From: Chryseobacterium sp. ON_d1
GTDB taxonomy: Bacteria > Bacteroidota > Bacteroidia > Flavobacteriales > Weeksellaceae
Assembly (NCBI RefSeq): GCF_006829085.1
Contig: NZ_BJTC01000007.1
Span: 172,121 to 236,120, forward strand
Reading direction: 5' to 3'
DNA: 64,000 nucleotides
The notes under the pieces were generated by a model that was not told the DNA's origin, searched no databases, and saw only the letters and a program-made list of their open reading frames with translations. Position 1 is the stretch's first letter. Every line of letters starts with the position of its first letter. The translations under genes were made by a program, and so were the position numbers. Below are positions 17,466-25,824 of the stretch, piece by piece.

Positions 17466-18113
17466 TCATCCGAAAATTTTAACAATCATATTAATATCAG
17501 CGCTTTTATAGTCAGCATAGATATGCGAATGAAATTCATTTAGTTTTTTCAAAATCCTCAGAAGTTCATTCTTTTCATCTTTTTCAAGCTTTCCGGATAA
17601 AATTTTTGAAGTTAAATTCACATCTGATACCGAGGCGTGGAAAATTTCTTCGCCTTTTTTAGTCAAATTAAGTCGTTTGCTGCGCTTATCGTCTTTATCA
17701 TTTTTCTCCTCCAAAAATCCTGCTTCCAAAAGTCTTTTGATGATTTGAGTTCCGGTCTGCTTCTCGTGACCGTTTTTTTCGATCAACTGAATTTTCGTTA
17801 AAAAAGGTTCGTCTTTCAATCGGTACAGATAAGTAAATTCTTCATTCGCTAACTCAGGAAAATCTCCCAAACCTTTTCTTATCAGTAATTTAGAATATCG
17901 TCCTAATAAGAGAACCTGTTTGCAAATTTCATTTTCGATAAATGAAACCTGATGTTTTTCATTCTTAAAAAGTTTGGTCGGACTCTCGTCGTAATATTTT
18001 TTATCATTCATCCAAATGCGGAAATCATCAACGGTAGAGTTGGGTTTGCAAGCATCAGAATTTTCAAATTCTTTGACTTGATGAAGTAATTCTATGATAA
18101 AATCAGTTTGCAT
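17466..18113 (-). CDS. MarR-family transcription regulator
   Basis: A 215-residue MarR-type regulator with an N-terminal extension of about 60 residues. The winged helix is in the middle: FTYLYRLKDEPFLTKIQLIE, then GTQIIKRLLEAGFLEEKNDK and the wing DDKRSKRLNLTKKGEEIF. It sits last in the minus-strand photolyase/cryptochrome run, 40 bases below the SDR gene, so it is probably co-transcribed or has its own promoter in that gap. It may regulate the operon from its far end; the target is not shown. Confidence 0.85.
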   Translation of the reverse strand: MQTDFIIELLHQVKEFENSDACKPNSTVDDFRIWMNDKKYYDESPTKLFKNEKHQVSFIENEICKQVLLLGRYSKLLIRKGLGDFPELANEEFTYLYRLKDEPFLTKIQLIEKNGHEKQTGTQIIKRLLEAGFLEEKNDKDDKRSKRLNLTKKGEEIFHASVSDVNLTSKILSGKLEKDEKNELLRILKKLNEFHSHIYADYKSADINMIVKIFG

Positions 18114-18153
18114 CGCTGTAATTTATGGTAAAGATATTAGTTTTTGGGAATGG

Positions 18154-18852
18154 TTACAATTTGATGTTACTCATTCCGCCGTCAATCCCGATGATCTGTC
18201 CTGTGATCCACGATGAATTTTCATATAATAAAAACTCTACCATTTTTGCGATTTCGTCGGCAGTCCCCACTCTTTGCAACGGATGTCTCTTTCCGGATGC
18301 TTCCCGTTTTTCAGGTGTTGAAAGAAGTGTTGAAGCGAGATTGGTATCCGTTAAAGAAGGTGCAATTGCATTCACTCTTACTTTCTGAGCAGACAATTCT
18401 GCGGCCAGACTTTTCGTTAAGCCTTCAACAGCACTTTTACTTGCAGAAATCGAGGCGTGAAAAGGCATTCCCAGCTTTGCAGCCACTGAACTGAACAATA
18501 CAACAGAAGCACTTTCCGACTTCTTCAAATTAGGCAACAGTTTCTGAATCGCTTTCACTGCACCCAAAACATTGACTTCGAAATCGTTCTCAAAATCTTC
18601 AATCGAAAGACGGTTAAATGGTTTTAAATTAATGCTTCCCGGCGCATAGACCAATCCGTCAATAACTTCAGGGAATATAATTTCATTCAGATTCCCCGAA
18701 AGGATATCCATTGGATGAAATTGAATATTTAAATTTTTAATTTCAGTATTTTCTGTTCTTGAAATGCCGATTACATTGTGATTTTCCGACAGTATTTTTG
18801 CAGCAGCAAACCCAATTCCCTGTCCGCAACCGATAATGACTATGTTTTTCAT
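18154..18852 (-). CDS. SDR-family protein lacking the catalytic Tyr
   Basis: A 232-residue short-chain dehydrogenase/reductase fold. The nucleotide-binding GCGQGIG motif is at residues 8-14, the NAG-like strand is replaced by YAPGS, and LFSSVAAK carries the catalytic Ser. The active-site YxxxK reads ISASK, so Ile stands where the catalytic Tyr belongs (HASISASKSAVEG); Lys is kept. The C-terminus has the usual SSWITGQIIGIDGG. It follows the TIGR03643 gene by 12 bases in the photolyase operon. The altered site suggests a non-standard or binding role. Confidence 0.85.
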   Translation of the reverse strand: MKNIVIIGCGQGIGFAAAKILSENHNVIGISRTENTEIKNLNIQFHPMDILSGNLNEIIFPEVIDGLVYAPGSINLKPFNRLSIEDFENDFEVNVLGAVKAIQKLLPNLKKSESASVVLFSSVAAKLGMPFHASISASKSAVEGLTKSLAAELSAQKVRVNAIAPSLTDTNLASTLLSTPEKREASGKRHPLQRVGTADEIAKMVEFLLYENSSWITGQIIGIDGGMSNIKL

Positions 18853-18864
18853 TTTTGTAATATT

Positions 18865-19146
18865 TTACCGTTTTGAAATCTTATTATGACTGATTGCCTT
18901 TTGTCTCGTACATTTAAACCTGCTAATCTCAGGATTTCTCTTCATCAAATGTTTCTGGCTAGTTCCCGAATTTACTCTCTTTCTCCAGAGCCGAAAACTT
19001 GATGGTTTCAGTTCTGTCCTCATCATTTCAATCACTTGAGATTCAGAAATACCAAACTGAAATTTTATTGCTTCAAACGGTGTTCGGTCTTCCCAAGCCA
19101 TTTCAATGATGCGGTCTGTCTGTATTAAATTAAATTCTTTCGTCAT
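18865..19146 (-). CDS. TIGR03643-family protein
   Basis: A 93-residue basic protein matching the TIGR03643 pattern: DRIIEMAWEDRTPFEAI, then FGISESQVIEMMR and LKPSSFRLWRKRV. The family is a small uncharacterised protein commonly encoded beside photolyase-related genes. Its ATG shares one base with the stop of the upstream photolyase gene (TAATG), which indicates translational coupling. A basic tail of about 35 residues extends past the conserved core. Confidence 0.85.
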   Translation of the reverse strand: MTKEFNLIQTDRIIEMAWEDRTPFEAIKFQFGISESQVIEMMRTELKPSSFRLWRKRVNSGTSQKHLMKRNPEISRFKCTRQKAISHNKISKR

Positions 19147-20624
19147 TATTTTAAATTTTTAATCGTACGTTTCGCAATTTTAAAATATTCGGATTTTTTC
19201 TGATCCGTCATTTTGTCTAAAGTTCGCAACATCATTCCCAATCTCGGATTTGTTTTGAAAAATTCCTGTTTGTCATTCACAAAATTCCAAAAGAGGGCAT
19301 CCCATTTTTCCGTCCAGTCGCCATCGGTGTAATCGCTCATTTTTTTAATGTAATTGCTTCCGCTGATGTACGGTTTTGTACTCATTTTTCCCCCGTCAGA
19401 AAAACTGCTCATTCCATAAACGTTCGGAACCATTACCCAATCGTAAGAATCGATGAACATTTCCATAAACCATTGATAAACGTCGTTGGGATTAAGATTC
19501 AACAAGCTCATAAAGTTGGCGAAAATCATTAAACGTTCGATGTGATGCGCATAACCGGTCTCCAAAACCTTTTTAATTGTGCTGTCAATCGGTTTAATTT
19601 CCGTCTTTCCAGTATAAAAAGATTCGGGGAGTGGATTATGATGTTTCCAATAATTTTGATTCCGCTGAAAAGTTCCCTGATAGAGATAAATTCCCCTCAC
19701 GAATTCTCTCCAGCCCAAAATCTGCCGCACAAAACCTTCAAGAGAATTGACGGGAGTTTTATATTCTCCTGCATAATCAATCGCTTCTTTTAAAACGTTT
19801 TCGGCAGTCAAAAGTCCAATGTTTAACAGTGGAGAAAGCACGCTGTGATGCAGAAAATGTTCACGCTCCACGATGCTGTCTTCGTAGATTCCAAAATCAG
19901 CAAACCGCAGTTCCAGAAACTGATTCAGCCAGTTTTCTGCTTCTTCAAAAGTGACCGGATAAAGCTGATATGAAGTTAAATTACCATAATTTTCACTGAA
20001 GTTTTTCTCTGTATACATTTTCGCTTCCTCATAATATTTGCTATTTTCAGGAAAGTGAATCGACGGCGGTTTCTTATTTTTAGGATATTTTTTACGGTTT
20101 TCTGTATCGAAAGTCCATTTTCCACCGATAGGTTTTCCTGCTCTCATAAAAATATTTCGTGAAATTCTCTGCTGCTTGTAAAAATCAGTTTGATGATAAG
20201 ATATTTTATTATCAAAATAGTCTTTCAATTCTTCACGAGTGTTTATGAATAAAGGAGTTTCAATAATTTCTAATTCCAGCTTCGTTTCCTTGATTCTTTT
20301 TTCAAGCCAATTGTCGCAAACATCTGTAATGAAGATTTTTTTAAATTTTTCTTTTTCTAAATGTTTGATTAAATTTCGTACATCAGAAAGTGGGGAAGTA
20401 CTGTCAATATATTCAACCTTGAATTTTTTTTTGGTCAAATATTCCTCATAAAATTTCATACTCGCCCTTTGCAAGGCAATTTTTTGTTTATGAAATTTGT
20501 ATTGTTTAAAAAACAGAAACTCTTCCACCAGGAAAACCGGTTGATTTTTATCCAGATAATCCGTATCCTTAAAAAGCTGGTGCGGAAATATCAATTGTGC
20601 CGTTGAAAATTTTACTTTAGCCAT
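19146..20624 (-). CDS. PhrB-like photolyase/cryptochrome without Fe-S cysteines
   Basis: A 492-residue protein of the bacterial (6-4)/FeS photolyase group: N-terminal Rossmann domain (LIFPHQLF, VFLVEEFLFF, KKIFITDVCDNWLE) and C-terminal FAD domain (GWREFVRGIYLY, HHIERLMIFANF, YDWVMVPNVYGMSSFSDGG, STKPYISGSNYIKKMSDY). Members such as PhrB hold a 4Fe-4S cluster with four Cys, two just after MSDY. Here that stretch reads MSDYTDGDWTEKWDALFWNF and the whole protein has one Cys (DVCDN), so no cluster can form. Its start overlaps the end of the DASH cryptochrome gene by 13 bases. Confidence 0.9.
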   Translation of the reverse strand: MAKVKFSTAQLIFPHQLFKDTDYLDKNQPVFLVEEFLFFKQYKFHKQKIALQRASMKFYEEYLTKKKFKVEYIDSTSPLSDVRNLIKHLEKEKFKKIFITDVCDNWLEKRIKETKLELEIIETPLFINTREELKDYFDNKISYHQTDFYKQQRISRNIFMRAGKPIGGKWTFDTENRKKYPKNKKPPSIHFPENSKYYEEAKMYTEKNFSENYGNLTSYQLYPVTFEEAENWLNQFLELRFADFGIYEDSIVEREHFLHHSVLSPLLNIGLLTAENVLKEAIDYAGEYKTPVNSLEGFVRQILGWREFVRGIYLYQGTFQRNQNYWKHHNPLPESFYTGKTEIKPIDSTIKKVLETGYAHHIERLMIFANFMSLLNLNPNDVYQWFMEMFIDSYDWVMVPNVYGMSSFSDGGKMSTKPYISGSNYIKKMSDYTDGDWTEKWDALFWNFVNDKQEFFKTNPRLGMMLRTLDKMTDQKKSEYFKIAKRTIKNLK

Positions 20625-21913
20625 AAATTTCTGAATTTATATTCCGAATCGTATTGTTCAGCCTGTTTTGCAGCGTTAAAAGTTCTGCTTCTCGGGTCAT
20701 TTCCAACTCCGGCGAGGTACATCCAGTTTCCGTAATTGCTGTGAACATCATAATCGATGAGCATTTCTTCAAAATAAGCAGCGCCGATTCTCCAATCCTG
20801 CTTCAGGATCTTGCAAAAGTAGGAAGCTACATTTTGTCGTCCGCGGTTGCTCATCCAGCCTGTATTTTTAATTTCCAACATATTCGCATTGATGAAATCG
20901 GAATCTGTCTCGCCGTTGATCCATTGATTGATTAAATTTTGGTCAGATTTCCACTCATAATCCCGATCTAAAATTCCGTTTCGCTGAAATATTTTCTCCC
21001 GAAACTGCATCGAAGTATATTTAAAAAAATCCCGCCAAAGCAATTCAAAAACAAGCCAGTACGTTGATTCATTCTCTCCAAATTCCGCTTCATATTTCTT
21101 GATTTCGTGGAAAACAGATACTGCAGACAGACTTCCGTTAGCAAGCCACGCAGAAAATTTGCTGCTGTGGTCTTTATCAATTAAACCATTTCTTGTCTCT
21201 TTATAACAGCCTAGATTTTGAGTTTCAAAAAAGTAATGATTCAACCGTTCCCATCCTTCAGTTTCTCCACCTGAAAATGGAAAAGCCGTGGATGGATGCA
21301 TTTCAAATTCATCAAAACCTAAAGTCTGTAATGAAATATTGTCGCTGTTTATTTTTAAATCTAATATGAATTTATTATAAACCAGATGTTCAGAATCAAA
21401 CTCATTTCTGATTTTAAAATCTTTCTCTGTTTTTTGTCTGAATGTTGTAAACAACAAAGGAATTTCATCTAATTTTTCCTTTACGAATTGTGGTTGAAGC
21501 AAAAGTTGAGAATAAGATTTCACCCATTTTATAGCAGGCAAAAATGCCTTAATTTGATTCACAACTTCAAGTTCTTCCTTCGTCCATTCTCTCTGACAGA
21601 ATATTTTTTCAACCTCAAAATCTTCGGAAATCTGCTTAAAAATATCTTGAACTTGACCAAATTTTTTTAGAAACGGAATCTTTTTTTGCTTTAAATTATT
21701 TTCCAAATCCGAAACCGTCTCCAGCAAAAATTTAGCCCGAAATTTCCCAATTTTCCTAAAACTGAATTGTGTCGAATTGAAAAAAGTTGCGTCAAAAATA
21801 TATACCGCAAGAAAAGGCAAATCTTCTCGCATTATTTTGAAAAGCGATTCGTTGTCTCTGATTCTTAAATTGTTCCCGAACCAGAGGATGTTGATTTTTT
21901 GTTTTTCCGGCAT
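20612..21913 (-). CDS. DASH-family cryptochrome/photolyase
   Basis: About 433 residues from ATG 21913 (MPEKQKINILWFGNNLRIRD); an ATG at 21955 would add 14 residues lying in the overlapping small gene. The photolyase N-terminal domain shows RAKFLLETVSDLENNLK. The FAD domain shows WLVFELLWRDFFKY, NTGWMSNRGRQNVASYF and the DASH ending NYGNWMYLAGVGNDPRSR. DASH proteins repair cyclobutane dimers, mostly in single-stranded DNA, or act in blue-light signalling. Its first 49 bases overlap the DUF2256 gene in another frame. Confidence 0.9.
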   Translation of the reverse strand: MPEKQKINILWFGNNLRIRDNESLFKIMREDLPFLAVYIFDATFFNSTQFSFRKIGKFRAKFLLETVSDLENNLKQKKIPFLKKFGQVQDIFKQISEDFEVEKIFCQREWTKEELEVVNQIKAFLPAIKWVKSYSQLLLQPQFVKEKLDEIPLLFTTFRQKTEKDFKIRNEFDSEHLVYNKFILDLKINSDNISLQTLGFDEFEMHPSTAFPFSGGETEGWERLNHYFFETQNLGCYKETRNGLIDKDHSSKFSAWLANGSLSAVSVFHEIKKYEAEFGENESTYWLVFELLWRDFFKYTSMQFREKIFQRNGILDRDYEWKSDQNLINQWINGETDSDFINANMLEIKNTGWMSNRGRQNVASYFCKILKQDWRIGAAYFEEMLIDYDVHSNYGNWMYLAGVGNDPRSRTFNAAKQAEQYDSEYKFRNLWLK

Positions 21914-22020
21914 TTTTCGCTGCAATATTTTACTTCGTCCCAGTTTTTCCTCCACTTTTTCCGCCAGTTGAAGGGCAGTCCGCAGACTTCACAAATCTTT
22001 GAGGGTAAGTTGGCTGGCAT
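21865..22020 (-). CDS. DUF2256-family zinc-finger protein
   Basis: A 51-residue frame from ATG 22020 with the DUF2256 pattern: MPANLPSKICEVCGLPFNWR, KKWRKNWDEVKYCSEKCRKN. Four Cys (CxxC...CxxxC) form a likely zinc knuckle. DUF2256 proteins are small and usually sit beside cryptochrome/photolyase genes. The ATG directly follows the stop of the ABC1 kinase (TAAATG), and its last 49 bases overlap the cryptochrome start in a different frame. Confidence 0.85.
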   Translation of the reverse strand: MPANLPSKICEVCGLPFNWRKKWRKNWDEVKYCSEKCRKNKKSTSSGSGTI

Positions 22021-23343
22021 TTATTGAATGAAATTTTTGTATTGATTGATAACAATATTTTTCGCTTTCAAATCGTGCATCATATTGTACAAACCAAAAA
22101 ATGTACGGTTCAGATAGATAAAATGTTTCGAACCTCTGTTGGTATTCATTCCTTTGATATCGCTGAGTTTGGCATATTTCTGACCCAGATCAGCAATTTC
22201 CTGAAAGAACGATTCATCAGAGAAATCAAAAATTTCTTCGTTGAAAGGTCGTGTGAACAGTTCCAATAATTCGTAGAATAGTTTAGTGAAAAATTCCTGT
22301 TCCTTTGCAGAATCATTAGCACTCAAAATCTCGAGCTCGTATAATTTTTCTTTGTAAAATTCAGGATTATTCAGATTCTCAAGTTTAGCCAACTCAAAAT
22401 AAGGTACGTAAAAATCATTCGGAATTTCTTTGATACATCCGAAATCAATCACTATTAGTTTTTTATCTTCTGAAACCAGGAAATTGCCTGGATGTGGATC
22501 TGCGTGAACCTGCTTAAGGACGTGCATTTGGTACATATAGAAATCCCAGAGTGTCTGTCCGATTTTGTTCAAATCTTCCTGAGAATTTTTCAATTTTGTG
22601 AATTCCGAGAAATGTTTTCCGTTCATCCAATCCATCGTGATGATTCTTTCACACGAAAATTCAGGGTAATATTTTGGGAAATCGAGATTCGGAAGATGAG
22701 CACATTCTTCAGAAATTTCTTTGCTTCTTTTCAGTTCCAAATCGTAATCCGTCTCTTCAAACAGTTTATTTTCCACTTCCTGAAAATAGGATTCCGAACC
22801 TTCTTTTTTGATGTTAAACATTTTCATCGCAATCGGTTTTACCATTTTTAAATCGCTTGAAATGCTTTCTCTAACGCCGGGATATTGAATTTTCACGGCA
22901 AAGTTTTGACCGTCTTTTTTCGCTTTATGAACCTGTCCGATACTTGCCGCGTTGACGGATTCATTCGTAAATTCATCAAATAAATCTTCCGGATTTTTCC
23001 CAAAATATTTTCTGAAAGTCTTTTTTACCAAAGCGCCGGAAAGCGGCGGAACCGAAAATTGCGACAAAGAAAATTTCTCAACATAAGCCTTCGGAAGAAT
23101 GTTTTTCTCCATACTTAACATCTGGGCAACTTTCAGGGCTGAACCTTTCAGTTCTTTCAGAGAATCATAAATGTCGGTGGCGTTGTCTTCATTCAAAGTC
23201 TTTCTTGCTTCGTCCTCATCTTTATCCTTCGTGATTTTATTTCCGTAGTATTTGATATAATTAACACCGATTTTTGCTCCCGCTTTCAGCAAACTGCTGG
23301 TTCTTTCTAACTTTCCGGTTGGTATTTTACTGAGTGTTTTCAT
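22021..23343 (-). CDS. ABC1/AarF (UbiB-type) atypical kinase
   Basis: A 440-residue ABC1-family protein. An ADCK-type N-terminal motif (LKGSALKVAQMLSM, the KxGQ motif with Ala for Gly) precedes the kinase domain with the Ala-rich loop AASIGQVHKA, the Lys strand FAVKIQYPGV, the catalytic segment QVHADPHPGNFLV and the metal-binding VIDFGCIKEI. The family supports isoprenoid-quinone synthesis or acts as an atypical ATPase, and no membrane helix is seen. It follows the TetR gene by 3 bases and abuts the DUF2256 gene, so it belongs to the photolyase operon. Its role there is unknown. Confidence 0.85.
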   Translation of the reverse strand: MKTLSKIPTGKLERTSSLLKAGAKIGVNYIKYYGNKITKDKDEDEARKTLNEDNATDIYDSLKELKGSALKVAQMLSMEKNILPKAYVEKFSLSQFSVPPLSGALVKKTFRKYFGKNPEDLFDEFTNESVNAASIGQVHKAKKDGQNFAVKIQYPGVRESISSDLKMVKPIAMKMFNIKKEGSESYFQEVENKLFEETDYDLELKRSKEISEECAHLPNLDFPKYYPEFSCERIITMDWMNGKHFSEFTKLKNSQEDLNKIGQTLWDFYMYQMHVLKQVHADPHPGNFLVSEDKKLIVIDFGCIKEIPNDFYVPYFELAKLENLNNPEFYKEKLYELEILSANDSAKEQEFFTKLFYELLELFTRPFNEEIFDFSDESFFQEIADLGQKYAKLSDIKGMNTNRGSKHFIYLNRTFFGLYNMMHDLKAKNIVINQYKNFIQ

Positions 23344-23346
23344 CTA

Positions 23347-24003
23347 CTATTTTTTAAATTTTTCTTTAAATAAAAACTTTCCGAGATCAACTACTTTTCG
23401 TAAAGGTTCATTATCCATCAGTTCAAATCCTGTATCAATTGTTTTTTCAATGAAAATATCTGTCTTTTCAAATGAGGGAGATGTGTCTTTTTTCCAAAAT
23501 TCGATGGCGGAGACCAAATGCAGCCACAAAGCTTCTTCACGAGCTTTTTGATGGAAATTTTTCACATCATCTTTTGCTTTTTGAATCATTTCCCAATCAT
23601 TAAAACCGAGAGTTCTGATGAATTGCCGATGTGTTTCCTTAAGCTGATTTGACATTTTTGCCGAATGTAATTTGTTATTTCCTAAAATCATCAAAACTAA
23701 AGAACGGTTCATCGTCATATTTTCAAAAAAGATGAAATAAACATTCAACAGCTTTTCTTTGGAAGTAATTTCATCAGAACTGTTAACTTCCGAAGCCAGC
23801 TCTACAGACTTATCGAAGAGATTGGCCAACATTGATTTTTCTATCTGTTCAAAGCTTGAAAAGTAATCGTAGAAGTCTTTTTCTTCGAACTCATTGTCTT
23901 TTGCGAAGCAGTAAATGCTTTTTGGTCTTTCGCCGTGATTCAAGATATAATCGCCGTACAATTCAAATATTTTGTGTTCTGTAATTATATTTTCTTGTTC
24001 CAT
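23347..24003 (-). CDS. TetR-family regulator
   Basis: A 218-residue TetR/AcrR-type protein, first of the photolyase operon. The N-terminal helix-turn-helix is divergent (ERPKSIYCFAKDNEFEEKDF, then YDYFSSFEQIEKSML). The helical ligand domain follows (NVYFIFFENMTMNRSLVLMI, EEALWLHLVSAIEFW). A 7-bp palindrome TTAGTAA-N6-TTACTAA lies about 25 bases upstream of the start, overlapping a TAnnTTTG promoter element, which fits autoregulation. The effector is unknown. Confidence 0.75.
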   Translation of the reverse strand: MEQENIITEHKIFELYGDYILNHGERPKSIYCFAKDNEFEEKDFYDYFSSFEQIEKSMLANLFDKSVELASEVNSSDEITSKEKLLNVYFIFFENMTMNRSLVLMILGNNKLHSAKMSNQLKETHRQFIRTLGFNDWEMIQKAKDDVKNFHQKAREEALWLHLVSAIEFWKKDTSPSFEKTDIFIEKTIDTGFELMDNEPLRKVVDLGKFLFKEKFKK

Positions 24004-24022
24004 TATTGATATTATTTATCAA

Positions 24023-24071
24023 CAAATTTAGTAATTAATTTTACTAATTAAATAAATAAAGTATAAATTTG
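24023..24071. promoter_or_regulatory. Divergent promoters with palindromic operator
   Basis: TAAATTTG (Bacteroidetes -7 consensus TAnnTTTG) occurs on the minus strand at 24023-24030 facing the TetR operon. It occurs again on the plus strand at 24064-24071, 29 bases before the decayed ribA start. Between them lies TTAGTAA (24028-24034) / TTACTAA (24041-24047), overlapping the minus-strand element. This is the layout expected for a TetR-regulated divergent promoter. Confidence 0.55.
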
Positions 24072-24100
24072 TACTATGATAACAATCTAAAATATAACTA

Positions 24101-24205
24101 ATGCTTACAATACAGGCTCAATCTAATGTACCAACCGATTTTGGAATGTTTACCGTCTATGCATTTTCAGAAAATGAAAATGACTGGAGCCCACTTGACC
24201 ATTAG
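24101..24205 (+). pseudogene. Decayed 5' fragment of GTP cyclohydrolase II (ribA)
   Basis: From ATG 24101 the frame reads MLTIQAQSNVPTDFGMFTVY then AFSENENDWSP before a shifted frame and TAG. The QA(E/Q)SNVPT(D/E)(Y/F)G start and AFSENENDW...H are characteristic of RibA-like proteins. After a two-base loss the following DNA can be read HLTISV, as expected, and then homology is lost. The rest of the gene is missing. It faces the photolyase operon across a divergent promoter. Confidence 0.65.
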
Positions 24206-24440
24206 TGTGATCAAAAAGGCACTGTAAAAATATATTTTTTGCTCATTCTTATTCATTGATACAAAGAAAGCAAAATATTAAAACCAATGATATAATAAAT
24301 AGGTGAAGCGGTAAAAAGTTGGTGGTGAAATAATTAAGCTTTAAAAACACATTATAGAAATTTGTAGGTAAAAAATAATTCTAGATATTAATGGAGATTT
24401 ATAATCATTAGGTCAATCGTCATAAAGAAGATCCCAATTA

Positions 24441-24740
24441 AAAAGGATTATTTCCGGAAAAGGATAGCATTTACTACGAAAATCTGGTTGTAATATCTAT
24501 TTTCTCCGGTAGTCCAGAATTTTATAAGAAGCGTAAGAGATCGATTACAACATTCAGAACAGTCTGGCAATAGTGACAAGCGATAAATTTGTAGTAATTA
24601 TGATGAAAAGTTGAAAGTTTTCCAGCATTGTATGATCAATTGCAGAAATATGAAAATCAATTGAGCAATTCTGAAATTATTCTTAGTTACTATGTAGTTT
24701 TGGATCTGCGGGAGGAAAGAATGAATATGAAACGCTGATA
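24441..24740 (+). pseudogene. Degraded coding remnants
   Basis: Two broken open stretches: KGLFPEKDSIYYENLVVISI then FSGSPEFYKKRKRS, and in another frame ESFPALYDQLQKYENQLSNS then EIILSYYVVLDLREERMNMK. They show amino-acid patterns typical of real protein but are split by stops and shifts. No family is recognised. The rest of 24206-24980 shows nothing I can support. Confidence 0.35.
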
Positions 24741-24980
24741 CTGCATTGTTTATAATTTACATTTGGAATAAAAGAGTCCGTCACACAATTGTGAAATGTA
24801 ATTTTTTTTGATTTTTCTCCACTCTTGGCTTAGAGAATGGATTTTCTTTTATCTATTACTTGTTATTATTGAATTTTTCCATCCGCGAAAGCTTTACCGG
24901 ATTTGACAAATGAAAAACATACAAAATTTTGAAGAGTATATAGTTGATTTTTTTATTATATTTACAAAAAACGCAAAAAA

Positions 24981-25211
24981 TTGAAACTAATTTCTTTTGT
25001 TCTAAAAATTTTCCCTGGATTTTTACTGATTGCAGTACTGCAATTACTAGATGGTTTTGATTTAATAGTATTCATATTTTCTTGTTGTGCTATATCAGGG
25101 CTTATCATCAATTTAAGATATCAGGAAAAGTCAAAAATGCAAGAAATAGGATGGGGCCTGTTATTTGGTTCTTTAACTTCTATCATCCTGACCATATCTT
25201 TTGTCATATAG
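24981..25211 (+). CDS. Small membrane protein
   Basis: A 76-residue protein with about three hydrophobic segments (FVLKIFPGFLLIAVLQLL, LIVFIFSCCAISGLII, GWGLLFGSLTSIILTIS). Only a TTG start at 24981 is available. Its end overlaps the next frame. It begins a plus-strand series of small envelope proteins running to 31.6 kb. Unknown function. Confidence 0.45.
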   Translation: MKLISFVLKIFPGFLLIAVLQLLDGFDLIVFIFSCCAISGLIINLRYQEKSKMQEIGWGLLFGSLTSIILTISFVI

Positions 25212-25245
25212 CTATCATATAATTTCCGAAATAATATTGAAAAAT

Positions 25246-25779
25246 ATGCTAGAAAGTCTATTATTCATACTACTTCTTTTAGTCAGTGGATTATTTATAG
25301 TAATTGCATTAATTATAATGTTGATAGCAGTTATTAGAAAATCTTCTGCATTAAAAAAAACGGCTCTTAAAATTACCATTATTCCTATTTTGTGTTGGGG
25401 ATTAATTGCTGTTTGGTATTTTAAAACATTGCCATCAATCAATGAAAGTGAAATGGAAAATTTTGCGGGTATTTATACTTTAAATTCTTCTGGCAATGAA
25501 TCATTTAAACCAAGTAAAAGTAAAATAAATGGATATAAATTAATCTTATTTGATGATGGAACCTATTTATTTGATGGTCATGAAAAAATAGGATTAAAAA
25601 AGCAGGGAACTTGGAAAACTGGAGGTATTGACGGGCTGTTTGAATTCTATGACGAAAACGGCAATCTATCTCAATGGGCAAGTCCTTATGATAATGATAA
25701 TAATTATAGTCTATATTTTGAGAATCCAAATAAGCAAAATGCTGAAACTATACGATTTGTAAAAACTAAATCTGAATAA
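25246..25779 (+). CDS. Membrane-anchored hypothetical protein
   Basis: About 177 residues from ATG 25246 (MLESLLFILLLLVSG). Two N-terminal membrane helices (to about residue 50) are followed by a soluble beta-rich domain: FAGIYTLNSSG, LILFDDGTYLFDG, QGTWKTGGIDGLFEFYDENG. The 'YxLxxDGTYxxxG...GTW' pattern resembles lipocalin-like or META-type domains of envelope proteins. No named family is assigned. It is the second gene of the small-protein run. Confidence 0.6.
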   Translation: MLESLLFILLLLVSGLFIVIALIIMLIAVIRKSSALKKTALKITIIPILCWGLIAVWYFKTLPSINESEMENFAGIYTLNSSGNESFKPSKSKINGYKLILFDDGTYLFDGHEKIGLKKQGTWKTGGIDGLFEFYDENGNLSQWASPYDNDNNYSLYFENPNKQNAETIRFVKTKSE

Positions 25780-25824
25780 TATATTCTAATTTAATATTAA
25801 ATTAGAGATTCCTTTAATAATTCC

